Below, piece after piece: positions 52,758 to 61,047 of a DNA stretch of 61,047 bases. Made by a program: the position numbers and the translations under genes. Location of the stretch: positions 1 to 61,047 of the forward strand of contig JAVBUH010000025.1 in assembly GCA_031555505.1 (NCBI GenBank), in the 5' to 3' direction. A model generated the notes under the pieces. The model saw only the letters and a list, made by a program, of their open reading frames with translations, made no database searches and was not told the DNA's origin. Origin of the DNA: JAJDIA01 sp031555505. GTDB lineage: Bacteria; Bacteroidota; Bacteroidia; Bacteroidales; Tannerellaceae. Each line of letters starts with the position of its first letter. Within the stretch, counting starts at the first letter, position 1.

Positions 52758-53597
52758 ATGGCAACACGTAACATCATCCGTAGCATCACCGGCACACATC
52801 AGATCGACGGAGCCGGCGTACACCTGGTTCGCGTAGTAGGCTACGACGACGTAAAAGACTTCGAACCCTTCCTGATGCTCGACGCGTTCGACTCGCGCAA
52901 CCCATCCGACTACACCCGTGGTTTCCCGTGGCATCCGCACCGGGGTATCGAAACCGTGACCTACCTCATCAGCGGGTGTATCGAACACGAAGACAGCCTC
53001 GGCAACAAAGGCGTGATCCACGATGGCGAATGCCAATGGATGACCGCCGGTAGCGGTATCATGCATCAGGAAATGCCCCAGACATCAGCACGCATGCTGG
53101 GTCTGCAACTCTGGATCAACCTGCCTCGAAAAGACAAAATGACGAAACCCAGTTATGGGGAGATCAGGGCCGATATGATACCTGTTGTTGAAGAAGAAAC
53201 AGCCACCGTGCGTACCATCGGTGGAAACTATAACGGGACCAAAGGCATGAAAGGAAAATATGTAGACGCCCTCCTGCTGGATATTACCGTACAACCGGGC
53301 GCCACCTTTCACATGAAGACAAATCCTACGGACACCCTGTTTGTCTACCTTTTCGACGGAAGTGCACGGTTTGGCGACCATCCCACCGGCGAAACACCCC
53401 GCCGTACCGCTCTCCTGTTCGACCGCGAAGAGACCTTCCAGGTACAGGCGGGGAGCGAAGGTGTACGCTTTGCCCTTTTCACCGCAGCACCCCTGAACGA
53501 CCCCATCGCCTGGGGCGGGCCGATCGTCATGAATACCCGCACCGAACTGATGGAAGCATTCCGGGAATTGGAAGAGGGAACCTTTATTAAACCATAG
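52758..53597 (+). CDS. Pirin-family protein
   Basis: A 279-residue cupin-fold protein with the pirin metal-site pattern in the N-terminal half: FPWHPHRGIETVTYLISG (His ligands), IEHEDSLGN and MTAGSGIMHQEMPQ (Glu ligand). Some bacterial pirins have quercetinase activity; others act as redox-linked regulators. The role here is unknown. The C-terminal cupin half ends AFRELEEGTFIKP. The gene is followed within 16 bases by a GNAT gene, probably co-transcribed. Confidence 0.92.
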   Translation: MATRNIIRSITGTHQIDGAGVHLVRVVGYDDVKDFEPFLMLDAFDSRNPSDYTRGFPWHPHRGIETVTYLISGCIEHEDSLGNKGVIHDGECQWMTAGSGIMHQEMPQTSARMLGLQLWINLPRKDKMTKPSYGEIRADMIPVVEEETATVRTIGGNYNGTKGMKGKYVDALLLDITVQPGATFHMKTNPTDTLFVYLFDGSARFGDHPTGETPRRTALLFDREETFQVQAGSEGVRFALFTAAPLNDPIAWGGPIVMNTRTELMEAFRELEEGTFIKP

Positions 53598-53598
53598 G

Positions 53599-53606
53599 AA
53601 GGAGGT
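53599..53606 (+). promoter_or_regulatory. Strong Shine-Dalgarno site (AAGGAGGT) before the GNAT gene
   Basis: AAGGAGGT, six bases before the ATG at 53613. Such a full match is unusual in Bacteroidetes, where most starts lack one. Confidence 0.7.
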
Positions 53607-53612
53607 AATCGG

Positions 53613-53903
53613 ATGGAAACCTATATACTCGTAAACAATAAGGAACTCCTGCAATACGAATACCATATTGGCGACGAAGTAGCCCTGATGGAGTACATCA
53701 CCACCCCGAAAGGGGAAGTGTACCTCACCCATACCGAAGTGCCACCGGCACTTCAGGGACGAGGCATCGCCTCCCGGTTAATTGAGGATGTATTAATCGA
53801 CCTTGACAACCGGCATTTACGGGTAGTCCCCGTCTGCCCATTCGTCATAGCCTACATCAGCCGTCACCCGGAATGGCAGTGGATCGTCGTAAACAAGGAT
53901 TGA
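53613..53903 (+). CDS. Small GNAT-like acetyltransferase (YjdJ-type)
   Basis: A 96-residue single-domain GNAT-like protein with the acetyl-CoA-binding turn ALQGRGIASRLIEDV and the family-typical CPFVIAYISRHPEW near the end. The compact size matches the YjdJ/Gtn4-type subfamily; the substrate is unknown. It is downstream of pirin and carries an unusually strong ribosome-binding site. Confidence 0.85.
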   Translation: METYILVNNKELLQYEYHIGDEVALMEYITTPKGEVYLTHTEVPPALQGRGIASRLIEDVLIDLDNRHLRVVPVCPFVIAYISRHPEWQWIVVNKD

Positions 53904-53914
53904 TACAAATGGAA

Positions 53915-53974
53915 GATCGGATCAGCTATCGTTGGCAGATGAGCGTATCAGCTATCGTCGGCGGAAGATCGGAT
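53915..53974. repeat. 26-bp direct repeat (about 2.3 copies) overlapping an envelope gene end
   Basis: ATCAGCTATCGT occurs at 53921-53932 and 53947-53958, and GGAAGATCGGAT at 53911-53922 and 53963-53974, a 26-bp period. The repeat crosses the stop of the envelope-protein gene on the minus strand (stop at 53952) and encodes its terminal RRR. Confidence 0.7.
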
Positions 53975-54761
53975 ATACCAGGTATTGCGGTTCCATCTTC
54001 CGTTTCCAGGGATTGAATTCATAGTTAACCCCCATACCCACCCCGAAATCTTCATTCAGGTATAGTTCGATGGCACCCCCCGCTCCGGTATGGTTGTAAG
54101 ACGGGTTCAGCAGCATGTGCGGATTGTAACGCTCATGCTTGTCGTAATGCGTATATTGCCCCCAACCGCGGACACCCAACCAATCGTTCACCTGATAGCG
54201 GACATCCATACCCGCTCCTGCCACAAAATCGGGCGAAACATTGAACGGTGTGAAATAACGCCCGGCAAAAGCACTGCCCGACAGTGTCCACCGGTCCTGC
54301 TGCCAGATGAGCCCCGAACGGATATCCGTAATACCCCCTGCTCCCGGCCAGGTAAACTGCCGGCCGGTGGTAAAGAACGCCGTCTGCGCATTCAGGGGCA
54401 CCAGACTGGTCTCCTGAAAATCGAAAGCCATCGGCGATACAGACCGCATCATGGGAGCATATTCATCATAGAACGGACGATAAGCGGCCGAAAGGATCTG
54501 CATATCCATCGGCCGTTCGGCCACCGACGTAGAGACAAAGTCAGGCATATACGCACGCAACAAACGGTCCATCTCCAACGTAGACGAAGGAGTATACGAC
54601 TGGTAAACCACCTCAGGGATCTGCCACTTGAACTCAAACGCTTGCCGACGCGGCAGATAGATCAGCTTCCCACTCGCTGTCTCCGCTAACTCGAACAATG
54701 ACTGCGCCTGTACCGGGACTATCAGCCATACAAATAACCAAAGCAACCACACGCGTTTCAT
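53952..54761 (-). CDS. Exported envelope/outer-membrane protein of unknown function
   Basis: A 269-residue exported protein with a signal peptide (KRVWLLWLFVWLIVPVQAQ). The N-terminal half is unrecognised (AFEFKWQIPEVVYQSYTPSS). The C-terminal half has beta-strand-like, aromatic-rich sequence (FTWPGAGGITDIRSGLIWQQ, ELYLNEDFGVGMGVNYEFNP) like a beta-barrel. The chain ends YPIFRRR: an aromatic terminus followed by three Arg encoded by the 26-bp repeat, which may be an added tail. I start at ATG 54761; a second ATG lies two codons upstream (54767). Confidence 0.65.
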   Translation of the reverse strand: MKRVWLLWLFVWLIVPVQAQSLFELAETASGKLIYLPRRQAFEFKWQIPEVVYQSYTPSSTLEMDRLLRAYMPDFVSTSVAERPMDMQILSAAYRPFYDEYAPMMRSVSPMAFDFQETSLVPLNAQTAFFTTGRQFTWPGAGGITDIRSGLIWQQDRWTLSGSAFAGRYFTPFNVSPDFVAGAGMDVRYQVNDWLGVRGWGQYTHYDKHERYNPHMLLNPSYNHTGAGGAIELYLNEDFGVGMGVNYEFNPWKRKMEPQYLVYPIFRRR

Positions 54762-54821
54762 ACACATAGTTATTTAAAAACCTTTCTGCCTGCAAGGTAA
54801 TACTTTATATTGAATATTCAT

Positions 54822-54829
54822 TATCTTTG
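54822..54829 (+). promoter_or_regulatory. Putative -7 box (TATCTTTG) for the tricorn-like gene
   Basis: TATCTTTG, a full TAnnTTTG match, 27 bases before the ATG at 54857. Confidence 0.5.
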
Positions 54830-54856
54830 CTCAAACGAAATTAAACAACATTCAGT

Positions 54857-57800
54857 ATGACCCTAAAAGGTATCCTTTCTGTCCTGGCTCTTGCCGGGAT
54901 CACGTTCGGCGCAACAGCCGAAGAAGCCCGCCTGTTGCGGTTTCCAGCAACCAATGGCACAGAGATCGTATTCTCTTATGCCGGCGACCTGTATAAAGTG
55001 CCCGTAGCCGGCGGAGAAGCCCAACGTCTTACCTCGCACGTAGGCTACGAAATGTTTCCACGTTTCTCGCCCGATGGGAAAACCATCGCCTTTACCGGAC
55101 AATACGACGGGAACACCGAAGTGTTCACCATCCCGGCTACCGGAGGCGAACCACTACGCGTAACCTATACCGCAACCAACGGACGCGACGACCTGGGCGA
55201 CCGGATGGGGCCGAACAACATCGTCATGACCTGGCATCCCGACGGACAGCGCATCGTATACCGTAACCGTATCAGCAGCGGCTTTGACGGCCGGCTCTAC
55301 ACCGTCGACCGCGAAGGTGGCCTTTCTACAGCCATTCCCCTGCCCGAAGGCGGCTTTTGCAGCTATTCGCCTGATGGCTCGAAGTTGGCCTACAACCGTG
55401 TCATGCGCGAGTTCCGCACCTGGAAATACTACGAAGGCGGTATGGCCGACGACATCTGGATCTACGATCCCAAAGCCGGTAAAGTAGACAACATCACCAA
55501 CAACAAAGCACAGGATATCTTCCCGATGTGGATCGGCGACGAGGTATATTTCCTTTCCGACCGCGACCGCACAATGAACCTCTTTGTTTACAACACAAAG
55601 ACACAACAGACCACTAAAGTGACCAACTACACCGACTACGACATCAAATTCCCGTCTTGCCACGGCCAGACAATCGTATTCGAAAAGGGAGGCTACCTGT
55701 ACGTGATGGATGCCGCATCCAAACAACCGCGGAAAATAACCGTCACCCTCACCTCCGACAATATCTATGCCCGCAACGAGATCAAGAACGGAGCCGGTTA
55801 CCAAACAGCCGGTAGCCTGTCGCCCGACGGAAAACGCCTGGCAGTGACCGCACGCGGCGAAGTATTCAACGTGCCCACCGAGAAAGGGGTGACAAAGAAC
55901 ATCACCCGTTCACCCGGGCAACATGACCGCTTATCCTCCTGGTCGCCCGACGGACGCTACATCGCCTATATCTCCGACGGCACCGGGGAGACCGAGCTCT
56001 ACCTGCAGGAAGCTGCCGGTGGAGAGCCCGTCCAACTGACGCGCAACAACGACACCTATATCCGCTCATTTGAATGGAGCCCTGATGCAAAGAAGATTGT
56101 CTATACCGACCGAAAGAACCGCATCTGCCTGCTCGACGTCGCGACCCGCCAGACAACCACCCTACTGCAAGACCCGAACGGTGAGATACGCGATGTAGCC
56201 TGGTCGCCCGACAGTCAGTGGCTCAGCTACTCCAGGGATGCCGAAAATGAATTCGCGATCGTATACGTTTACAACATCGGGACAAAGAAAGAATACCCCG
56301 TCACTGATCGCTGGTACAGCTCTTCCTCACCCGCATTCAGCACTGACGGCAAGTACCTTGTGTTCACCTCAGCCAGAGACTTCAATCCCACCTACGGGTC
56401 TACCGAATGGAACCACGTCTACAATAATATGAGCGGTGTATACCTCGCCCTGCTGGCCAAAGACACTCCTTCGCCCTTCCTGATTAAAGACGCGGAAGTA
56501 GCTGTAGAAAAAGAAGGAGCAACCAAAGAAGAACCTAAAAAAGAAGAAGCGAAAAAGGGAACAGCCGTCACCGTGACCATCGATACCGACGGGATCGGTG
56601 AGCGCATTGTCCAGCTTCCCCTTACCGGCGCACGCTACACCAACTTCTATTCCGACGGCAAAAAAGTATACTACTACAGCCGTGGGGCCACCAAAGCATT
56701 CGATCTCGAAAAGAAAAAAGAAGACGATGTGGCCGAAGGCGCCTATATGTACATTACCCCCGGCAGCAAGAAAGCCTTGTTCTCCAAACCCAACCAGCTC
56801 TTCGTTGCCGATATCCCGCAGGGAAAGGTGGAACTGAAAGAGGCCATCAACCTCTCCGACATGAAGATACCCGTAGACTACAAACAGGAATGGGCGCAGA
56901 TATTCGATGAAGCCTGGCGTGCTTACCGTGACGGGTTTTACGTGGAAAATATGCACGGCGTAGACTGGAAAGCCATGAAAGCCAAATATGCCGTACTCCT
57001 CCCGTACGTAAAAACCCGCCTCGACCTCAACTATCTCATCGGCGAAATGATTGCCGAACTCGACTGCGGCCATGCCTACGTCAATCCGGGCGAACGCAAA
57101 TCGCCCGAACGGATACAGACCGGTCTTCTCGGCGCACAGATATCCCGCGACAAAAGCGGCTTCTTCCGCCTCGAGAAGATACTGCAAGGAGCTTCCTGGA
57201 GCAAAGACCTGCGTTCGCCCCTCACCGAAGCCGGTATAGATGCCCAGGTAGGCGAATACATCGTAGCCATCGATGGCGTCTCCACCCAATCGGCGAAAGA
57301 CATGTATGCCCTGTTGACAGGCAAAGCCGGTGTCGCCACCGAACTCCGCCTTAACAGTAAGCCTCAGCTCGACGGCGCCCGCAAAGTGGTGATCACCCCA
57401 TTGGCCGACGAATATCCACTGTATCATTACGAATGGGTACAGAACAATATCAAGAAAGTGGAACAAGCCTCCAACGGTAAAATAGGATATATATACATCC
57501 CCGACATGGGTGTGGAAGGGCTGAATGAATTCGCCCGCTACTTCTACCCCCAACTCGATAAGGAAGGCCTGATTATAGACGACCGCGCCAACGGCGGCGG
57601 CAACGTATCACCCATGATCCTCGAACGCCTCGCTCGTGAACCCTATCGTGTGACGATGCGTCGTGGATCCCAACGAATCGGTACCGTGCCCGATGCCGTA
57701 CAGGTAGGACCCAAAGTATGCCTGATCAATAAATACTCAGCCTCCGACGGCGACCTCTTTCCCTGGGGATTCCGTGCCCTTGGCCTCGGAAAACTCATCG

Positions 57801-58084
57801 GGACACGTACCTGGGGAGGTATCGTGGGTATCAGCGGACCACTGCCCTATATGGACGGTACAGATATCCGCGTGCCCTTCTTCACCAGCTTTGATGTCAA
57901 GACCGGCCAGTGGATCATCGAGAACTACGGCGTAGCCCCCGACATTGAGATAGACAACGATCCCATCCGGGAATGGAAGGGTGAAGACCAGCAACTCGAC
58001 CGCGCCATCCAGGAAGTAATGGGCCAGTTGAAAGACCGCAAGCCATTGCCTAAGGCACCGGCTCCGCGCGTATGGAATAAGTAA
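54857..58084 (+). CDS. Tricorn-like S41 protease with WD40-type propeller (PD40 repeats)
   Basis: A 1075-residue exported peptidase with a signal peptide (GILSVLALAGITFGATAEEA). The N-terminal two-thirds holds PD40/WD40-type beta-propeller repeats (MFPRFSPDGKTIAFTGQYDG, RLSSWSPDGRYIAYISDG, SYSPDGSKLAYNRV), then a charged linker (about 550-572), a PDZ-like part and the S41 catalytic domain. Catalytic candidates are His739 (LDCGHAYVN) and Ser963-Asp964 (YSASDGD), which match the tricorn Ser-Asp pair; DRANGGGNVSP is the family glycine motif. Tricorn homologues degrade peptides and many Bacteroidetes have such periplasmic proteins. The gene ends before a bidirectional hairpin. Confidence 0.93.
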   Translation: MTLKGILSVLALAGITFGATAEEARLLRFPATNGTEIVFSYAGDLYKVPVAGGEAQRLTSHVGYEMFPRFSPDGKTIAFTGQYDGNTEVFTIPATGGEPLRVTYTATNGRDDLGDRMGPNNIVMTWHPDGQRIVYRNRISSGFDGRLYTVDREGGLSTAIPLPEGGFCSYSPDGSKLAYNRVMREFRTWKYYEGGMADDIWIYDPKAGKVDNITNNKAQDIFPMWIGDEVYFLSDRDRTMNLFVYNTKTQQTTKVTNYTDYDIKFPSCHGQTIVFEKGGYLYVMDAASKQPRKITVTLTSDNIYARNEIKNGAGYQTAGSLSPDGKRLAVTARGEVFNVPTEKGVTKNITRSPGQHDRLSSWSPDGRYIAYISDGTGETELYLQEAAGGEPVQLTRNNDTYIRSFEWSPDAKKIVYTDRKNRICLLDVATRQTTTLLQDPNGEIRDVAWSPDSQWLSYSRDAENEFAIVYVYNIGTKKEYPVTDRWYSSSSPAFSTDGKYLVFTSARDFNPTYGSTEWNHVYNNMSGVYLALLAKDTPSPFLIKDAEVAVEKEGATKEEPKKEEAKKGTAVTVTIDTDGIGERIVQLPLTGARYTNFYSDGKKVYYYSRGATKAFDLEKKKEDDVAEGAYMYITPGSKKALFSKPNQLFVADIPQGKVELKEAINLSDMKIPVDYKQEWAQIFDEAWRAYRDGFYVENMHGVDWKAMKAKYAVLLPYVKTRLDLNYLIGEMIAELDCGHAYVNPGERKSPERIQTGLLGAQISRDKSGFFRLEKILQGASWSKDLRSPLTEAGIDAQVGEYIVAIDGVSTQSAKDMYALLTGKAGVATELRLNSKPQLDGARKVVITPLADEYPLYHYEWVQNNIKKVEQASNGKIGYIYIPDMGVEGLNEFARYFYPQLDKEGLIIDDRANGGGNVSPMILERLAREPYRVTMRRGSQRIGTVPDAVQVGPKVCLINKYSASDGDLFPWGFRALGLGKLIGTRTWGGIVGISGPLPYMDGTDIRVPFFTSFDVKTGQWIIENYGVAPDIEIDNDPIREWKGEDQQLDRAIQEVMGQLKDRKPLPKAPAPRVWNK

Positions 58085-58113
58085 AGTAAAAGCGAGAGAC
58101 TGAGGATGTGTCA

Positions 58114-58150
58114 AAAATCCACCGTTATCTGTGTGCTAACGGTGGATTTT
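58114..58150. terminator. Bidirectional hairpin carrying the dispersed element (copy 4)
   Basis: AAAATCCACCGTTA (58114-58127) pairs perfectly with TAACGGTGGATTTT (58137-58150), 14 bp, loop TCTGTGTGC. The left flank contains TGTGTCAAAA (58108-58117). The right arm overlaps the last codons and stop of the symporter gene (stop at 58136-58138), so the stem is partly coding. A U-run on both strands supports bidirectional termination. Confidence 0.8.
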
Positions 58151-59296
58151 ATCAACCACCACGGCAATGGCTCCGTCGCCCGTCACGTTGCATGCGGTGC
58201 CGAAGCAGTCCATGGCAATATAGAGGGCGATCATCAATGCCTGCAGTGTTTCATTGAAGCCCAGCATACTCTGCAACAACCCCAATGCAGCCATGATAGC
58301 GCCACCGGGAACGCCCGGCGCAGCCACCATCGCCACACCCAGCATCATGATAAAGCCGGCAAACTGGTCAAGCGTCACCGGTTCTCCCGCCATCAGCATG
58401 ATGGCCATGGCGCAGGCTACGATCTTCATCGTACTGCCGGCCAGGTGGATGGTGGCACAGAGAGGGATTACAAACACGGCAATACTCTCCCGTACACCAT
58501 TTTTCAATGTCTGCCGGAGTGTCACCGGGATGGTGGCAGCCGATGATTGAGTACCCAACGCCGTAGCGTATGCCGTAAGCATCGTGCGGAGAAGTTTAAA
58601 AGGATTCTTCCCACTAATCGCCCCTGCCGCCAGGAACTGGATAAGCAATAACAGGATATGTAATACAAAGATCACCAGGATCACCTTTACAAACATCCCC
58701 ATGATCATAGCCACCTGCCCACTCACTGTAATATTCAGGAAAAGGCCGAAAATATGCAGCGGGAGCAGCGGAATGATCACAGCCTCGATCACCAGTACGA
58801 TGATCTCCTTGAAATCATTGAACCCGTCACGCAACGTATTCCCCGCAATGTGCGACAAGCCCAACCCGATCATAAATGCCAGTATCAATGCCGTCATGAT
58901 ATCCATGAGCGGAGGCATCGCAATCTTGAAATAGGGGGTAAGCATAAACTGTTCGGGGTTTTCCAGGGCTGTCAGTTCCGGGTTGACCGGCAGCAGCTGT
59001 GGAAAGACAGCCTGTCCGCTGAAATAGGTAAAGAACCCCGAGAACAGTGTCGATCCGTAGGCAATCAACACCGTGACCAGCAACAACCGTCCGGCACCTT
59101 TTCCCAGATCGCCGATGGCCGGAGCCACCAACCCCAGGATGATCAACGGGATGGCAAACGACAGGAAATTGCCGAACAGGGAATTGAACGTCACAAAAAT
59201 CCGTGCCATACTGTCGGGCAGGAACTGTCCGCATACAATACCGGCAAGGATCGCGATCACGACCTTACCCAGCAGGGATACCTTTATCTTCTTCAT
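58136..59296 (-). CDS. Dicarboxylate/amino-acid:cation symporter (DAACS/GltP-like)
   Basis: A 386-residue membrane transporter with about eight helices plus re-entrant loops: KVVIAILAGIVCGQFLPDSM, SLFGNFLSFAIPLIILGLVA, the serine-rich YATALGTQSSAATIPVTLRQ typical of the family, and AAPGVPGGAIMAALGLLQSM near the end. Family members take up glutamate, aspartate or C4-dicarboxylates with protons or sodium. The start overlaps the end of nhaC by 32 bases, so the two are probably translated from one transcript. The 3' end lies inside a terminator hairpin. Confidence 0.92.
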   Translation of the reverse strand: MKKIKVSLLGKVVIAILAGIVCGQFLPDSMARIFVTFNSLFGNFLSFAIPLIILGLVAPAIGDLGKGAGRLLLVTVLIAYGSTLFSGFFTYFSGQAVFPQLLPVNPELTALENPEQFMLTPYFKIAMPPLMDIMTALILAFMIGLGLSHIAGNTLRDGFNDFKEIIVLVIEAVIIPLLPLHIFGLFLNITVSGQVAMIMGMFVKVILVIFVLHILLLLIQFLAAGAISGKNPFKLLRTMLTAYATALGTQSSAATIPVTLRQTLKNGVRESIAVFVIPLCATIHLAGSTMKIVACAMAIMLMAGEPVTLDQFAGFIMMLGVAMVAAPGVPGGAIMAALGLLQSMLGFNETLQALMIALYIAMDCFGTACNVTGDGAIAVVVDKIHR

Positions 59297-60728
59297 GGTG
59301 CTTTGTTATTTTGTAGCCGAGGGCGGCCATGGTAATCGTCATCAGCGGACTGATCAGGTTGAAGAAACAATACGGCAGGTACGTCCACGTAGCGACACCC
59401 AGTACCGTAGCCTGCGTCATCCCACAGGTATTCCAGGGAATCAATACGGAGGTAACCGTTACCGAATCTTCGGCTGTACGGCTTAGCAAGCGGCTCTCAT
59501 ACCCTTTCTTCCGGTAAATATCCTTATACATATTGCAGGTCAGGATGATCGACATATATTGGTCGGCCGTACAGATATTCAGGAAAAGGCCCGAGCAAAC
59601 CGTCGAAGCCACCATACTCACCCTGCGTTTCATAAAACGGATCAATTGCGAGGTAATACGTTGCAGCATACCGCTGGCCGTCATCGCCCCACCGAAACAC
59701 ATGGCGCAAAGGATCAGCCAGATCGTCACCATCATACCATTCATCCCGCGGGTAGACACCAGGTCATTCAATACCGCATTGCCCATCTCTATCTGCGTAC
59801 TACCGTAAAACATAATGAACGCGCCTTTGAAACGAGCCGTTGCATCCAGCACTTCGGCGCCGGCTATCTCCTGCAACAAATGCGGTTGGAAGATCAGGGC
59901 AAATACCCCCGCCAATGCCGCCGACAGGAAAAGCGTGACCAGCGACGGCCATTTGCGGGCAATCATAACCCCCGTCAACACCGGCACCAACAACAGCCAG
60001 GCAGATATATGGAAATGTTCCTGCAGCAGGGTGGCATAGACCGTAGCCTGTTCGTTTCCTCCCACCGGATGCAACAGTCCGGCCACAGTGAAAATCACCA
60101 GCGTAATGAAGATGGAAGGAACCGTTGTGATCATCATATACCGGATATGCGTAAACAAAGGCGTACCCGTCACCGACGACGCCAGCACGGTAGTGTCCGA
60201 GAGCGGAGATATCTTATCCCCGAAATAGGCACCCGAGATGATCGCCCCGGCTATCCAGCCGTCTGAAAAGCCCTGCGCCTGTCCGATGCCCAGCAGGGCG
60301 ATACCGATGGTGGCAACCGTTGTCCACGAGCTGCCCGTCATCACAGACACCAGGCAGCAAATCACACAACAGGATACCAGGAAAAAAGATGGATGCAGGA
60401 TCTGCATCCCATAATAAATCAATGTAGGCACCACGCCGCTGATCATCCAACTCCCGGACAGCGCCCCGATCAGGATCAGGATAATGATCGCCACCGACAC
60501 CCCAAGGATATTTGTACTGACCGCATCCTCTATCCGTTTCCAGGGCACTTGGCAACACACGATCGCAATAAACACGCACACTCCGGTAGCCGTCAGCAGG
60601 GCCACCTGGCTTCCGCCATACAAGGCATCACTCCCGAATATACGGATCACAAAGAACAAGACTGTAACCAATACCACCAGTGGTATCAATGATAAAAGGA
60701 GCGACGGTAGCTTTTCCGGTTTATCCAT
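59265..60728 (-). CDS. nhaC: NhaC-family Na+/H+ antiporter
   Basis: A 487-residue, about 12-helix membrane protein with NhaC-family sequence: SVMTGSSWTTVATIGIALLG, ISGAYFGDKISPLSDTTVLA and RTAEDSVTVTSVLIPWNTCG. NhaC exchanges sodium for protons; some members exchange malate and lactate. I chose ATG at 60728; the longer open frame to 60896 begins with residues unlike the family. No good -7 box is seen, although TACATTTA lies near 60765. The gene is followed by, and overlaps, the DAACS symporter gene, a plausible sodium-coupled pair. Confidence 0.88.
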   Translation of the reverse strand: MDKPEKLPSLLLSLIPLVVLVTVLFFVIRIFGSDALYGGSQVALLTATGVCVFIAIVCCQVPWKRIEDAVSTNILGVSVAIIILILIGALSGSWMISGVVPTLIYYGMQILHPSFFLVSCCVICCLVSVMTGSSWTTVATIGIALLGIGQAQGFSDGWIAGAIISGAYFGDKISPLSDTTVLASSVTGTPLFTHIRYMMITTVPSIFITLVIFTVAGLLHPVGGNEQATVYATLLQEHFHISAWLLLVPVLTGVMIARKWPSLVTLFLSAALAGVFALIFQPHLLQEIAGAEVLDATARFKGAFIMFYGSTQIEMGNAVLNDLVSTRGMNGMMVTIWLILCAMCFGGAMTASGMLQRITSQLIRFMKRRVSMVASTVCSGLFLNICTADQYMSIILTCNMYKDIYRKKGYESRLLSRTAEDSVTVTSVLIPWNTCGMTQATVLGVATWTYLPYCFFNLISPLMTITMAALGYKITKHHEEDKGIPAG

Positions 60729-61047
60729 ATATGCAATCGTGTTTGATACTTTCCCTTCGAAGCCGTAAATGTACATGAAATTTCCGAAACAGGGAAAACC
60801 AATTAAGAAGCATAAGCAATTACCCGTATTTATGAATGGTGCATCAAAGTTTCTCCCCACACCGGCTTTCAAATACCGACAAATGTCAATATTCAATAGG
60901 TACCATAGCGTGTGTGGGCAGCATCCTTATGATGTATTGTTGTCATCCTTATGATGTATTGTTGCCATCTGAATGATCATTTCATTCCACAATTATGGGG
61001 ATTCCGTTCCACTGCTGTGAAGATTCCTTTTCACAGCTGTGAAGCTT
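60729..61047. other. Gene-free gap at the right edge
   Basis: The 319 bases before nhaC hold no recognised gene. The last 128 bases (60920-61047) are the second 22-bp array. The part 60729-60919 shows only ordinary AT-rich sequence. Confidence 0.6.
60920..61047. repeat. Second copy of the 22-bp palindromic array (truncated by the window edge)
   Basis: Aligns without gaps to 153-280 (60917-61047 with 150-280): 13 mismatches over 131 bases, about 90% identity, same orientation. It includes the dyads TCCACTGCTGTGAAG (61008-61022) and TTCACAGCTGTGAAG (61030-61044), again 22 bases apart; the second is a near-perfect palindrome. The window ends inside the array. No ~100-bp arm like 17-115 is visible upstream. 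Confidence 0.85.

Noticed and set aside
60729..60896. Extended N-terminus of NhaC
   Set aside because: The extra 56 residues include a Cys-rich run unlike the family, and the Met at 60728 gives a normal start.
1..61047. tRNA, rRNA, transposase, integrase or phage genes
   Set aside because: I looked in the gene gaps and on both strands and saw none, though without a search tool small RNAs could be missed.

Overview
The window looks like a chromosome segment of a Bacteroidales bacterium, probably Tannerellaceae or Parabacteroides-like. The placement rests on the gene families present: sufBCD plus a separate SufE, a Bacteroidetes-type GyrB, a DUF1573 lipoprotein, a DUF1080 protein, a glutaminyl-cyclase-like M28 protein, TPR-AraC and periplasmic-sensor hybrid kinases, and a tricorn-like S41 protease. 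Many intergenic regions carry the Bacteroidetes -7 box TAnnTTTG, and Shine-Dalgarno sites are mostly absent. I see no tRNA, rRNA, CRISPR array, transposase or phage gene.

Layout. Bases 1-832 are gene-free and hold a 22-bp-periodic palindromic array bracketed by inverted ~100-bp arms. From 833 to 6016 (+) lie gyrB, a C26-M19 fusion peptidase, a glutaminyl-cyclase-like lipoprotein and sufE. From 20531 down to 6013 (-) lie an MFS exporter, then rimP-nusA-infB-cvpA-sufB-sufC-sufD, a VOC-GNAT fusion, a GH16 enzyme, sufS, a VanZ-like protein and rnhB. This is a translation/transcription operon running into Fe-S assembly, with further promoters before GH16 and sufS. Next come a TPR-AraC regulator divergent from the MFS gene, a DUF1080 protein and a DUF433/DUF5615 toxin-antitoxin-like pair.

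From 24435 to 30503 (+) there is a heavy-metal RND efflux operon: a His-rich protein, a His-rich adaptor, a CusA/CzcA-like pump and a TolC-like protein. mnmD is convergent with it. A large hybrid histidine kinase with a degenerate receiver follows, then a pyrimidine-rich gap, a DUF6266-like orphan and a DUF1573 lipoprotein. From 37350 to 46303 (+) a second RND operon encodes an adaptor, a permease, a TolC-like protein and a second permease. A sugar MFS porter and a DUF5107-TPR protein follow, with a convergent HAD phosphatase, suggesting carbohydrate metabolism. The right part holds a beta-barrel protein, pirin, a small GNAT, another envelope protein, a tricorn-like protease, a dicarboxylate/amino-acid symporter and an NhaC antiporter. 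The last 131 bases repeat the 22-bp array from the left edge at about 90% identity.

The most unusual signals are non-coding. One is the phased 22-bp palindromic array, present at both ends of the window. The other is a dispersed motif (TTATCTGTGTGC with TGTGTCAAAA) found in four intergenic regions, two of which are long bidirectional hairpins between convergent genes. Protein-level oddities are the C26-M19 and VOC-GNAT fusions, the Asp-to-Asn receiver of the hybrid kinase, a CxxCxxC tail on SufD, and a second RND permease with an insertion after its central membrane helix.
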